This document shows, one piece after another, positions 46,368 through 55,031 of a stretch of DNA of 64,000 bases (position 1 is the stretch's first letter; every line of letters starts with the position of its first letter). The stretch is from Candidatus Latescibacterota bacterium (GTDB taxonomy: Bacteria; JAAXHH01). The stretch covers positions 38,891 to 102,890 of the forward strand of contig JAJEHX010000010.1 in the NCBI GenBank assembly GCA_022823465.1, written 5' to 3'. The notes beneath the pieces were generated by a model. It saw nothing but the letters and a program-made list of their open reading frames with translations. It was not told the origin of the DNA and made no database searches. The position numbers and the translations under genes are program-made.

Positions 46368-46744
46368 AACTGTTCCCCGGCCATCACGAACGGCGATCCG
46401 GCGCAACGCCCATCCCCCGCACGCCGGTATGCCTTCAATAGCCTTTTAAGACCTTAAATACAGTAATTTCAAACGCTTACACCCGAAAGGCAATACCTCG
46501 GACCATTACATTCAATATAGCCCCGAAAGCGGGCTTCGGGCAAGCAAAAAGTCCGTGGTCCCACGGGTCGATGAACCAGTCGGCAGAACGCCCCGTCAGC
46601 GGCCACGGAGACACCCCAATCTCCTTGACAGGAAGGGTCCGATTCTCTATATTGTCAAGGGTCGCAGTTTGTTATTGGAAATACCTAAACGATTGCTTGT
46701 GATGACCCTGTTTTTGTGGCAGCAATTTCAAAGTGTTATGTGAT
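46368..46744. other. Divergent intergenic region leuC / DUF512 gene
   Basis: A 377-bp spacer without a gene. It holds the weak leuC promoter noted above, a G+C-rich imperfect hairpin (46520-46541, GCCCCGAA...TTCGGGC), and the strong rightward promoter described separately. No leader peptide rich in leucine codons is apparent, so attenuation of leuCD is not supported. Confidence 0.6.
46625..46653 (+). promoter_or_regulatory. Strong promoter for the DUF512-der-merR operon
   Basis: TTGACA, 17 bp, TATATT. The -35 box is part of an 8-bp inverted repeat (CCTTGACA at 46623-46630, TGTCAAGG at 46653-46660) that brackets the promoter, so a dimeric repressor site or a transcript hairpin at the start point is possible. 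The leader would be about 85 nt. Confidence 0.7.
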
Positions 46745-48043
46745 ATGCGTATCGAACAGGTACTTCCGGACAGCATCGCGGAGCACGTCGGCCTGGTGCC
46801 GGGCGACCGGTTGATCCGGATCAATCAGGCCCGGGTCAGGGATTCGCTCGACTACCGGTTCTGGTCCAGTGAGGACGTGCTTGAACTGGACGTGCTCCAG
46901 GCGAACGGAAGCCGGGTGCTGATCGACGTCGAAAAGGACCCGGACGAAGACTTGGGGCTGTCCCTGCACGAACCGCCCTACCAATCCTGTGCCAACAAGT
47001 GCGTGTTCTGTTTCATCCACCAGAACCCGAAGGGCATGCGCAAGGCCGTCTATTTCCAGGACGAGGACGTCCGCCTCACGTTCCTGTACGGCAACTACGT
47101 GACGCTGGCCTTCGCGTCCGACGCCTACCTCGAACGCATCATCGTCCAGCGCCTGAGCCCGATCTACGTGTCGGTCCACGCCACGGACCCGGAGCTGCGG
47201 CGGAAGCTGCTGGGCGCGCCAAGGGCGAAGGACGTCATGCCCATCCTCCGGCGGCTGGCCGGGGGCGGCATCCTGATCGAGACGCAGATCGTACTCTGTC
47301 CCGGACTCAACGACGGCGCGGCGCTGAGGAAGACCGTGGACGACCTGGCCGAACTGTATCCGGCGGTGGAGTCGATCTCCATCGTGCCCGTCGGCCTGAC
47401 CGAACACCGCCAGGGACTGTACCACCTCGAACCGGTCACCGTGGACTACGCGCGGCGCATGATCGACACGGTCGGCAACTGGCAGGAGGAACTCCGCGCC
47501 CGGCTCGGCCATCCGCTGGTCTACCTGTCCGACGAATGGTACCTGATGTCTTCCACGCCCCTGCCGCCGCCGTCCTTCTACGCGGACTGTCCTGTAGTGG
47601 AGAACGGCGTCGGCATGGTCACGCAGTTCGAAACCGATATGGCGGAGCAGACGCGGACGCTGCCCGGCCGGGCGGCCGAGCCGCTTCGGACGACGCTCGT
47701 CACGGCCGAACTGGCCCGGGACGTGGTGAGGAAGTCGCTCGTGGAACCGCTGAACCGGGTGGACGACGTCGAAGCGAACCTGGTCGTCGCTTCCAACACC
47801 TTCTTCGGACCCGGCATCACCGTGTCGGGACTGCTGACCGGCCAGGACATCGTCCGGGCGCTGGAAGACGAACAGACAGGGGACCGCGTGTACCTGCCGC
47901 CAAACGTGCTGAACGACGACGGCCTGTTGCTGGACGACATGACTCTGGCCGGGCTGAGCGAGCGGGTCGGCGTTCCGGTGGAACTGTTCCCGGAGTACGT
48001 GGCAGAACTTCCCGGGCTGCAATCCGCGGACGGACCGCGCTGA
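46745..48043 (+). CDS. DUF512 radical-SAM-like protein with N-terminal PDZ domain
   Basis: A 432-residue protein: PDZ-like start (SIAEHVGLVPGDRLIRIN), then SCANKCVFCFIHQNPKGM (C-x3-C-x2-C, about 84) followed by the radical-SAM barrel (VSVHATDPELRRKLLG, about 145; IETQIVLCPGLNDG, about 178) and a C-terminal DUF512 domain (from about 260). Such proteins are widespread and usually sit beside der; a role in Fe-S or ribosome/tRNA biology has been suggested but not settled. I start at ATG 46745 (MRIEQVLPDSIAEHVG), the normal family start; a GTG four codons earlier is in frame. No clear Shine-Dalgarno. Confidence 0.85.
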   Translation: MRIEQVLPDSIAEHVGLVPGDRLIRINQARVRDSLDYRFWSSEDVLELDVLQANGSRVLIDVEKDPDEDLGLSLHEPPYQSCANKCVFCFIHQNPKGMRKAVYFQDEDVRLTFLYGNYVTLAFASDAYLERIIVQRLSPIYVSVHATDPELRRKLLGAPRAKDVMPILRRLAGGGILIETQIVLCPGLNDGAALRKTVDDLAELYPAVESISIVPVGLTEHRQGLYHLEPVTVDYARRMIDTVGNWQEELRARLGHPLVYLSDEWYLMSSTPLPPPSFYADCPVVENGVGMVTQFETDMAEQTRTLPGRAAEPLRTTLVTAELARDVVRKSLVEPLNRVDDVEANLVVASNTFFGPGITVSGLLTGQDIVRALEDEQTGDRVYLPPNVLNDDGLLLDDMTLAGLSERVGVPVELFPEYVAELPGLQSADGPR

Positions 48044-48074
48044 ACCCATGGTCGCAAAAGGACAACAAACCGCC

Positions 48075-49400
48075 ATGTCTTCTGTCATCGCCATCATAGG
48101 ACGTCCCAACGTGGGCAAGTCGGTGCTGTTCAACCGGATGATCGGCCGCCGCGACGCCATCGTGCACGACGCCCCGGGCATCACGCGGGACCGGCACTAC
48201 GCCGAGGCCGACTGGTTCGGGAAGAAGTTCACCGTGGTGGACACGGGGGGCCTGGTCCCGGAATCCGACGAGCCCATGGAGGCGGCCATCGAGCAGCAAG
48301 CCCGGCTGGCCGTCAGCGAAGCCGACGTGATCCTGCTGGTCACGGACGTCCGCACGGGCATCACGCCCCTGGACCAGAAGGCGGCCGAAGTCGTCCGCAA
48401 GGCCGGCAAGCGGGTCGTCGTCGTCGCCAACAAGGTGGACAGCGGCGCGCAGGAGAACCACGCCTACGAATTCGGCGCCCTGGGGCTGGGCGAGCCCATG
48501 ATGATCTCCGCCCTGAAGGGACGGAATACCGGCGACCTGATGGACATGCTGGCCGAACAGATGCCCGAACCCGAGCCCGTCGTAGAAGAGGAAAACGGCG
48601 CGGTCAAGGTGGCGATCGTGGGCAAGCCCAACGTGGGTAAATCGTCCCTGGTCAACGCCATCGTGGGCAGGGACATCGTGATCGTCTCCGCCGTCCCCGG
48701 TACGACGCGGGACTCGGTGGACACGCAGATCACCCGGCAGGGCGTGCGGTTCGACCTGATCGATACCGCCGGCCTCCGGCGCCGCGCCCGGATTTCGAGC
48801 GATATCGAGTTCTACAGTTTCACGCGGACGATGCGGAGCATCCAGCGTTGCGACGTGGCGGTGCTCCTGGTGGACGCCGTCGACGGCCTGGCCGCGCAGG
48901 AGCAGCGGATCGTCTCGCAGGTGGACGAGGCCGGGAAGGGACTGGTCATCGCCTTCAACAAGTGGGACCTGGTGGACCGGACCGAGCATCCGACCGAGGC
49001 CTACACCCAGACGGCCAAGGAGTACCTTCGGTTCGCCGACTACGCGCCGATCCTTTTCGTTTCGGCCGAGACCCGCCGCGGGGTGACCCAGATCATGCAG
49101 AAGACGCATCAGGTCCACAAGATGCGCTCGCTCCGGGTATCCACCGGCGAGCTGAACCGCGTCGTGGAGCACATCACGGCCTATTATCCGCCTCCGGCCG
49201 CGCCGGACGGACGGGCGACCCGGATCCTTTACTGCACGCAGGTACAGAACGCGCCGCCCACCTTCGTGTTTTTCGTGAACCACGCGGACGCGATCCCGGA
49301 TTCCTATAAGCGCTACCTGTCGAACCGGCTCCGCGAGGCCTTCGTATTCGAGGGTTCGCCCATCCGGGTGCTGATCCGCGGGCGGGAAGGGAACCGATGA
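48075..49400 (+). CDS. der: Ribosome-associated GTPase Der (EngA)
   Basis: A double-GTPase of about 441 residues. The first domain has IIGRPNVGKSVLFNRMIG, DTGGLVPES and VANKVD; the second has IVGKPNVGKSSLVNAIVG, DTAGLRRRARIS and FNKWD; the C-terminal KH-like domain follows (NRVVEHITAYYPPP...). It is needed for 50S ribosome assembly. I start at ATG 48075 (MSSVIAIIG), with AAAGGA about 12 nt upstream; an in-frame ATG nine codons earlier lacks a ribosome-binding site. The end overlaps the MerR gene by four bases (ATGA). Confidence 0.95.
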   Translation: MSSVIAIIGRPNVGKSVLFNRMIGRRDAIVHDAPGITRDRHYAEADWFGKKFTVVDTGGLVPESDEPMEAAIEQQARLAVSEADVILLVTDVRTGITPLDQKAAEVVRKAGKRVVVVANKVDSGAQENHAYEFGALGLGEPMMISALKGRNTGDLMDMLAEQMPEPEPVVEEENGAVKVAIVGKPNVGKSSLVNAIVGRDIVIVSAVPGTTRDSVDTQITRQGVRFDLIDTAGLRRRARISSDIEFYSFTRTMRSIQRCDVAVLLVDAVDGLAAQEQRIVSQVDEAGKGLVIAFNKWDLVDRTEHPTEAYTQTAKEYLRFADYAPILFVSAETRRGVTQIMQKTHQVHKMRSLRVSTGELNRVVEHITAYYPPPAAPDGRATRILYCTQVQNAPPTFVFFVNHADAIPDSYKRYLSNRLREAFVFEGSPIRVLIRGREGNR

Positions 49401-49798
49401 GCAAGCTGTATTATTCCAGCAGCGAAGTCTCGGCCATGCTCGACCTGGAGCCGTCCGTACTCCGGTTCTGGGAAGATCAGTTCGGCCAGCTTCGCATCAA
49501 GCGGACCCGGGCCGGCAAGCGGATGTACCGGGAGAAGGACATCGCGCTCATCCGCACGATCAAGCAGCTCACCCGGGACGAAGGATACACGATTGCCGGC
49601 GCCAGGAAGAAGCTTCAGGAATCCTCGCCGAGCCGTACCGCGGAAAAGGCCGACCGCTCCGCCGAGAAGGTGGATCGGGCTGCAGGGCAGGCTGACCGCG
49701 CCATGGAAGTGGCGGCTCCCCCCGATTCCGCCTCCGAATCCGAAATCATACAGTGGATCCGGTCCCGCCTGACCGAGATGCGGGAAGTGATGGACTAG
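49397..49798 (+). CDS. MerR family transcriptional regulator
   Basis: A 133-residue regulator with a MerR winged helix-turn-helix (YYSSSEVSAMLDLEPSVLRF, wing RTRAGKRMYREKDIALI) to about residue 70. It is followed by an Ala/Asp/Arg-rich repetitive linker (EKADRSAEKVDRAAGQADRA) and a short C-terminal helix. No effector-binding domain or metal-binding Cys is present. It is of the HspR/MlrA-like size found beside der in related genomes and is coupled to der by an ATGA overlap. Confidence 0.85.
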   Translation: MSKLYYSSSEVSAMLDLEPSVLRFWEDQFGQLRIKRTRAGKRMYREKDIALIRTIKQLTRDEGYTIAGARKKLQESSPSRTAEKADRSAEKVDRAAGQADRAMEVAAPPDSASESEIIQWIRSRLTEMREVMD

Positions 49799-49828
49799 GG
49801 ATCATGCATTCCGTGTGAGGAAACGGCC

Positions 49829-52540
49829 ATGATCGCCTCTCTGCCCCGTCCGTCATCACCGACGATTCATCCCCTGCTGTTGTTCTTACTGCTCTCAATT
49901 CTCTTACTCCTTCAGGTTTTCTTCACCTCGGTTGACGGTGCCCGCGCGGCGGCGGCGCAGGCAATCGGAAGTGCCGCGCTTGAAGACAGCGCGGCCACAG
50001 TCCCGGATGTCACCGGCGCCTCAATCGGAGACCGTGCGCTTGAAGACCGTGCGATCGACACTTCCGCCGCCCCCGCCATACCGGGCACGGCCATCGAACG
50101 CGCCCTAGAAGAACTTTACGAGTTGCTGAACGACCGGGACATCGGCGATAACCCCCTCGAAGAAATCCTTGCCGAAAGCGCTGCTCCCCTGGCTGAACGA
50201 TACGGCGACGCCAGGATCAGGCTGAGGAAGCGGCACGCGGTCGACAGTCTCCTCGCGCGCCCCGAAGTGCGCCTCAGCGTTTTCATCGAAGAGAGAGACC
50301 GGCTTTCAGCTGAACTGTGGAAGGTCCATTTCCTGCGTGACGGCGATGGCTGGAAGGCCGGGCGGTACGAGTCGCTGCTGGCGGCCCGTCTCGGCTTCCG
50401 GTTCTCGCTCCGCGAGGACGAGGTCTACGCCTTCGACCGCCTGACGTTCGAGCGTGCCGGCGGTGTGTTCGAGGTGGAAGACGGCCTGTTGATGCCCGGG
50501 TTTTCAGGAGACCGCATCGGACGCGTGGTCCTCATGGGGAAGGGCCGGTTCACCTTCACGCCGCCCGACCGGGTCGAGCGCCAGCAGATGAACAAGTACG
50601 CCCGTATCACCGATGCCGTCTACACGACCCGGTTCGACCGGATTGTACTGATCCTTTCTCCCGGGGGTTACGAGCAACTGGTGGATGGTATCGTGCTGTC
50701 ATCCGTAAAGGGCGGCCGGGCCTTCGACCGGGCGGAAGCCCTGCTGAAGCGCGTCGCCAGAGACTACCTGATGGACATGCGGCCCGCCCGGGAACGCTTC
50801 TCGCTGAGCCACTCGCATCCCGCCTTCCTCCAGGCGGAAATCGACCTCGCGGACTCGGACCGGTGGCTGGTCTATACGTACAGTCCCTACGAATCGGAGG
50901 CGGTCAGCCTGGTGCAGAAGAGCGGTTTCCCCAGGAACCCGGATATCAGTCCTCCCGTAGTATGGTGCCGATTCAGGGCGGACCAGAAAGGCCACACGCG
51001 GAAGGACGAGGGGATCAGCGGGCCGCTGCTTTCCGTGGATCACTACCGGATCGCAGGGACGCTGGAGCACAACGGGAATCGTATGAAGTTGAAGACGACC
51101 CTGGACATCACGGCCCGGGCGGACACGCTCACCGCGGCGACGTTCACCCTGAACCCGGCCTTCGACGTCTTGCGCGTGGACTACGCCGACGGCCGGGGCG
51201 CCCTTTTCACGCGACAGGGGGCCTATCGCACCATTCCGTTTCTCCATCCTGTCCCGCGGGACAGCACCACCACGCTGACCCTGTGGTATGAAGGGGACGT
51301 CTTCCGGGGTGGCGGCGACTTCTTCGGCCTGTTGAACAACCAGCAGTGGCTGCCCGTGCATTCCGACGAAGACCTGTACACCTTCGACCTGGAAATGCGC
51401 TACCCGGAAAAACTGGCCGCGGCGACGACGGGCGCGGTCGTGGACGGGCGCGTGGAGGGTGGTACGCGGGTATCCCGGTGGCAGCGGCGGCGTCCCGTGT
51501 CGTCGCTGGGAATTACCTTCTCTGAAAATCGTACCCGGTCGGTTTCCGTGGGCGGCATCGCGCTTTCCTTCAACGTGGACGATGACCGACGCGAGGCCGA
51601 TGCGAGTACGGAGCGGATCATCCGACAGATCGGCCCGGCCCTCGACTTCTTCGGCGGCCTCTTCGGCCCCTATCCCTACCGGAAGCTCGACATCGTGCAG
51701 ATGCCGGACGACTACGAATTCGGCCGGGCGCTGCCGTCGATGCTGATGCTGTGGGGCCTGTACTTCCAGGATGCCTTCAGCCTGGAGGCGAACCTGCACG
51801 CCCACATGTACACGGAGGTGCAGCATATCTTCCGCGGCTTCCTGGCCCATGAACTCGCCCATCAGTGGTGGGGCGGCGCCGTGATCCCGAAGACGTACCG
51901 CGACGCCTGGCTTTCAGAGGCCATGGCAACGTATGCGGCGGACCTGTACATAGAAAGGGAGACCGGCGGCGACGGATTCCGCGAGATGCTGAAGCGGCAC
52001 ACGGACCAGGCGCGCTTTGCCGACCGGCACGGCGCCATCGACCTGGGCAGGCGGCTCGGGGAACATTACCAACCCATCGTCTACGAGAAGGGCGCCATGG
52101 TGCTGCACATGCTGCGGCGTACCATTGGCGATGAGCGCTTTATGAACGCGCTTTCGAGTTTTTGCCGGGAAAACGCGGGCAGGCTGGTGACCACGGAGGA
52201 CTTCGAGGCAGCGGTGGAGACGGTCACCGGGCGGGAGATGGACTGGTTCTTCGACCAGTGGATCCGGCGCACGGGTTATCCGGTCTACCGAGCGTACCAC
52301 ACCTCCGTTCCGGGACCGGCGCGGGGCTACACGGTGCGGGGGCAGCTGCTGCAGGAACAGGAAGGGGATGTCTTCCAGGCGGTCGTGCCCCTGGTCTTCG
52401 AACTGGAAAACGGGGACCGGATCACGCGGGAAATCTGGAATACGAAAAAACGTCAGACCTTCGAGTACACGGTGCCGGACGAAGTGAAGCGCATCGTCAT
52501 CGCACCGGATTTCTCCGTGTATTTCAGGCACGCGCAATAA
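49829..52540 (+). CDS. Exported M1-family-like metallopeptidase
   Basis: A 903-residue protein with a signal peptide (PLLLFLLLSILLLLQVFF, about 18-35), a low-complexity Ala/Asp-rich stretch to about 95, an N-terminal beta domain, and an M1 peptidase domain with zinc motif HELAHQWWGG (about 675) and the third ligand in WLSEAMATYAADLY (about 697). The GAMEN exopeptidase motif expected about 35 residues before the zinc site is not seen; that region reads EFGRALPSMLMLWG. The protein may therefore be an endopeptidase or have another N-terminal preference. GAGG stands 8 nt before the ATG. Confidence 0.82.
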   Translation: MIASLPRPSSPTIHPLLLFLLLSILLLLQVFFTSVDGARAAAAQAIGSAALEDSAATVPDVTGASIGDRALEDRAIDTSAAPAIPGTAIERALEELYELLNDRDIGDNPLEEILAESAAPLAERYGDARIRLRKRHAVDSLLARPEVRLSVFIEERDRLSAELWKVHFLRDGDGWKAGRYESLLAARLGFRFSLREDEVYAFDRLTFERAGGVFEVEDGLLMPGFSGDRIGRVVLMGKGRFTFTPPDRVERQQMNKYARITDAVYTTRFDRIVLILSPGGYEQLVDGIVLSSVKGGRAFDRAEALLKRVARDYLMDMRPARERFSLSHSHPAFLQAEIDLADSDRWLVYTYSPYESEAVSLVQKSGFPRNPDISPPVVWCRFRADQKGHTRKDEGISGPLLSVDHYRIAGTLEHNGNRMKLKTTLDITARADTLTAATFTLNPAFDVLRVDYADGRGALFTRQGAYRTIPFLHPVPRDSTTTLTLWYEGDVFRGGGDFFGLLNNQQWLPVHSDEDLYTFDLEMRYPEKLAAATTGAVVDGRVEGGTRVSRWQRRRPVSSLGITFSENRTRSVSVGGIALSFNVDDDRREADASTERIIRQIGPALDFFGGLFGPYPYRKLDIVQMPDDYEFGRALPSMLMLWGLYFQDAFSLEANLHAHMYTEVQHIFRGFLAHELAHQWWGGAVIPKTYRDAWLSEAMATYAADLYIERETGGDGFREMLKRHTDQARFADRHGAIDLGRRLGEHYQPIVYEKGAMVLHMLRRTIGDERFMNALSSFCRENAGRLVTTEDFEAAVETVTGREMDWFFDQWIRRTGYPVYRAYHTSVPGPARGYTVRGQLLQEQEGDVFQAVVPLVFELENGDRITREIWNTKKRQTFEYTVPDEVKRIVIAPDFSVYFRHAQ

Positions 52541-52603
52541 GAACAGCAAGAACGGCCGACGCCCCCACTCAAAAGTAAGGCCGGACCGCCGGGACTGCGC
52601 CTG

Positions 52604-53440
52604 CTACTCGGGCACGGGCCTTTCCACCCGGGCGCGATTCGCTTCCGGCGCGTCGGGATACCGCCTTATCAGACGCTGGTACACGTAACCGGCCTCCACA
52701 TCGCGTCCCGCCTGCTGCAGGCACTGCCCCGCCTGCCAGAGGACCCTTTCCAGCCCATCTGTTCCGGGGAAATCCTTTTCGTATTTCAGGTACTGACGGG
52801 CGGCTTCGATGAGGTCGCCCTGGTCGCGGTAACTGTCCGCTATCGTCAGGCGCGCTGAACGAACGAGCGTAGAATCCGGTTGCGAGGCGAGGAGTTGCTG
52901 GAGAACCATGCGAGACAGTTCCGGCCGCCGTGCGGCAAGGAGCGCCCTGCCCTGGAGAAAACGCGTCTCATCCTTCAGTTCCGAATCCGGATAGGCTTTC
53001 AGGAGCTGGTTACAGGCGTTGACCGCGTCGTCGTATCGTTCCAGGTCGAACTGGATGCGGGACACCGCCAGCAGCGCGTCATCCGCCAGCATGTGTTCCG
53101 GGTCGTGGAGCAGCACCTTCAGGAAATACTGTTCCGCTGCCTCCCTGTCCGGGTCCAGGCGTCCCAGGTGGTACAGGACTATCGGCTCCGTGGGCTGGTC
53201 GTCCAGAATACGCAGGAAGGCGCCGCGGGCCCGGTCGTGCTGACCGGCCTCGTAGAAGGCTACCGCTTCGCCAAGGGATATCGCCGGGTTCTGCGGCGGA
53301 GGGGTAACAACGGCCGTATCCTGCTGCGCGGCCTGGAAGGGACAAAGGCACATCACCCACCTGAACAGATTTAGACGGGCGAAGGCTGCAAATTTCGACA
53401 GGACGGCGGAAGGGTGACAGTCCGCCTTTGTTTCACTCAT
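52604..53440 (-). CDS. Tetratricopeptide-repeat protein
   Basis: A 278-residue protein with at least five TPR-like helix pairs (AVAFYEAGQHDRARGAFLRI; IQFDLERYDDAVNACNQLLK; TIADSYRDQGDLIEAARQYL; GYVYQRLIRRYPDAPEA). A moderately hydrophobic N-terminus (about 20-37) could be a weak export signal. The repeat spacing resembles BamD/YbgF-type periplasmic scaffold proteins, but there is no lipobox. It starts inside the end of the HU gene (8-nt overlap, ATGAGTGA), an unusual coupling between a nucleoid protein and a TPR protein. Confidence 0.75.
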   Translation of the reverse strand: MSETKADCHPSAVLSKFAAFARLNLFRWVMCLCPFQAAQQDTAVVTPPPQNPAISLGEAVAFYEAGQHDRARGAFLRILDDQPTEPIVLYHLGRLDPDREAAEQYFLKVLLHDPEHMLADDALLAVSRIQFDLERYDDAVNACNQLLKAYPDSELKDETRFLQGRALLAARRPELSRMVLQQLLASQPDSTLVRSARLTIADSYRDQGDLIEAARQYLKYEKDFPGTDGLERVLWQAGQCLQQAGRDVEAGYVYQRLIRRYPDAPEANRARVERPVPE

Positions 53441-53729
53441 CGAGGGGGACCCGAAGGGCTTCTTTCAACAGTTTTCCAGGTTTGAAACGGGTCTTCTTCC
53501 CGGCCGGGACGTAAACGATGTCGCTCGTGCGGGGATTGCGCGCGGAAGTACGGGCCTTCGTGTCCTTGACCTCGAATACGCCGAACCCACGGATTTCGAT
53601 TCGATCTCCCTGGACCAGCGAATCCCGCATGGCCACAAACGTCTGGTCGACAACGGGAAAGACCTGTTCTTTCTTCAATCCCAGCCGCTTGCTGATCAGT
53701 TCCACCAGTTCCTTCTTGGTGGTGGTCAT
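53433..53729 (-). CDS. HU/IHF-family DNA-binding protein
   Basis: A 98-residue histone-like protein: dimerisation helices LVELISKRLGLKKEQVFPVV, beta arm GDRIEIRGFGVFEVKDTKAR, the DNA-intercalating RNPRT motif and the C-terminal helix KTRFKPGKLLKEAL. It bends and compacts DNA and assists replication and recombination. AGGAGG lies 6-7 nt before the ATG and a near-consensus promoter stands about 87 bp upstream. Confidence 0.95.
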   Translation of the reverse strand: MTTTKKELVELISKRLGLKKEQVFPVVDQTFVAMRDSLVQGDRIEIRGFGVFEVKDTKARTSARNPRTSDIVYVPAGKKTRFKPGKLLKEALRVPLDE

Positions 53730-53815
53730 GAAGGGCCTCCTCGCCGCAACGGAAACGCCGGATGAAACCGGACGCTATCCCTATGCAGTCTTTTAACTTA
53801 ACAACGCCGCCTCGT

Positions 53816-53844
53816 ATACTATAGATCGTCGGGCAACGTGTCAA
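53816..53844 (-). promoter_or_regulatory. HU gene promoter
   Basis: On the minus strand: TTGACA, 17 bp, TAGTAT. This gives an untranslated leader of about 80 nt. It is one of the closest matches to consensus in the window, as expected for an abundant protein. Confidence 0.75.
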
Positions 53845-53866
53845 CGGATTTTGATTTCGTCCATTC

Positions 53867-53917
53867 CAGGCGCTACGATGCGCCAGGCGCCATGATCTGC
53901 CAGGCGCCATGACGCGA
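53867..53917. repeat. 3 x 17-bp tandem repeat
   Basis: Three adjacent 17-bp units each begin CAGGCGC and continue CATGA or TACGA; the second and third share the first 12 bases. No protein-coding role. Confidence 0.75.
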
Positions 53918-53984
53918 CTGCGATTGACATTCCGTCAACCATGTATGCGGTATGTATGCCTGACGTGAGCGTTTCCCATCACTT

Positions 53985-54072
53985 CACGTGCGGTTGTTAC
54001 GCCAATCACGCGAGGCAGTTACTCCAGTCACGTGCGACAGTTAAGCCAACCACGCGCGGCAGTCATTCCGAC
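53985..54072. repeat. 4 x 22-bp degenerate tandem repeat
   Basis: Four adjacent units of exactly 22 bp, each beginning CACG(T/C)GCG or CACGCGAG and centred on G(G/A)CAGTTA-like sequence. The first bases of the first and third units read CACGTG, those of the second and fourth CACGCG. The array ends three bases before the stop codon of the PhyH gene. It is contiguous, without spacers, so it is not a CRISPR. Confidence 0.75.
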
Positions 54073-54075
54073 GGC

Positions 54076-54825
54076 CTAGTTCATATCGGCCGGCGCCGTC
54101 TTGTAAAAGGGGAAGGAGCCCTTGAAGGGACGGGGACTGGAAACGTACCAGACGCCTTCGTACATCGGGCAGGTCTGGTAATGGCAAACCACGTTGCACC
54201 GTTCCATCCCGTCATCCTCCTTGGCGCCCTGATGGGGGATATGGCTCAGGAAGACGACGGCGTCGCCCGCCATGGGGTGCAGCACTTCGTGCTCCTGGGC
54301 GTAACACCACTTTTCGAAGGCCACATGGTCGATCCGGGGATACAGGTGGGGCGGTTCTGCCAGGTGGCCTTGCTTGACGAACCTGAGGTTTCCCTGGCCC
54401 GGGACGTTGTCCTGGAAGTAGAAGGTCGTGTTCACGCTACTGGGCTGGACCGCCAGCCTGCGCTTTTCCGTCTCGCGCTTTTCATTCCAGTAACCGTAGA
54501 AGTCCATGTGCCATTCCTGCGTATAGGGCCCGGGATTGATGTGGGCCCGATAACTTCGCAACTGGCACTGTTTGCCCATCATGGCGTAAAGCAGCGGCGC
54601 CACGCTCGGATGGCCCACGAGGGGGCCGAACACATCGGGCTCGCGATCCAGCAGGGTATCGAACCACATGTTGCCGACCGAGTTCAGGCCTTCTTCCCAT
54701 CCCTTATCCTTGGCATGGAAGATGCGCGAACGAACTTGTTCCGTTTCTTCCGGGGAAAGGGCGCCCTTGATCAGCACGAATCCATCCCGTTCCAGTTGAT
54801 CGAGTTTTGCGTCGAGATCCTTCAC
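54076..54825 (-). CDS. Phytanoyl-CoA dioxygenase (PhyH) family protein
   Basis: A PhyH oxygenase of about 249 residues with a complete iron site: QEWHMDFYGYW (H-x-D, about 131) and SHIPHQGAKEDDG (distal His, about 216), and FYFQDNVPGQGNLRFVKQGH in between. The opening DQLERDGFVLIKGALSPEET is the usual family start. I start at GTG 54825 because AAGGAG lies 7 nt before it; the ATG six codons earlier (54843) overlaps that ribosome-binding site. A promoter is present upstream. Substrate unknown. Confidence 0.85.
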   Translation of the reverse strand: MKDLDAKLDQLERDGFVLIKGALSPEETEQVRSRIFHAKDKGWEEGLNSVGNMWFDTLLDREPDVFGPLVGHPSVAPLLYAMMGKQCQLRSYRAHINPGPYTQEWHMDFYGYWNEKRETEKRRLAVQPSSVNTTFYFQDNVPGQGNLRFVKQGHLAEPPHLYPRIDHVAFEKWCYAQEHEVLHPMAGDAVVFLSHIPHQGAKEDDGMERCNVVCHYQTCPMYEGVWYVSSPRPFKGSFPFYKTAPADMN

Positions 54826-54905
54826 TGCACCGCTCCTTGTCATGCGATATGCGGTCCGATGTGGTGCGTTATGATCGGGCCTGGCGTCTGAGGCGTGTCC
54901 GGGAG

Positions 54906-54934
54906 ACCATAACCGGAGGGGTCGTTCCTGTCAA
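54906..54934 (-). promoter_or_regulatory. Putative promoter of the PhyH gene
   Basis: On the minus strand: TTGACA, 17 bp, TATGGT, giving a leader of about 75 nt before the GTG start. Confidence 0.6.
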
Positions 54935-55031
54935 GGGATACGGTCCGGGTGCGCGCATGCCTTAACTGGACGGAGCAAAACGCGCCGCGGACAGAGCAAA
55001 ACACGCGGCCGGCCTCTGACGATCGCCCGAA

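Larger units (their letters stand above)
53730..54075. other. Intergenic region HU / PhyH with promoter and two tandem arrays
   Basis: A 346-bp spacer without a credible gene. It contains the HU leader and promoter (53816-53844), a 3 x 17-bp array (53867-53917) and a 4 x 22-bp array (53985-54072) that ends three bases before the PhyH stop codon. The remaining sequence shows no terminator with a T-run. Confidence 0.75.

Noticed and set aside
46520..46541. Rho-independent terminator
   Set aside because: The hairpin is imperfect and is not followed by a T-run on either strand; it lies upstream, not downstream, of leuC.
46736..49283. Long antisense frames (482 and 488 residues) opposite the DUF512 protein and Der
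   Set aside because: Both lie opposite well-supported genes, have no ribosome-binding site and encode low-complexity sequence.
53985..54072. CRISPR array
   Set aside because: The 22-bp units are directly adjacent with no spacers and there are no cas genes.
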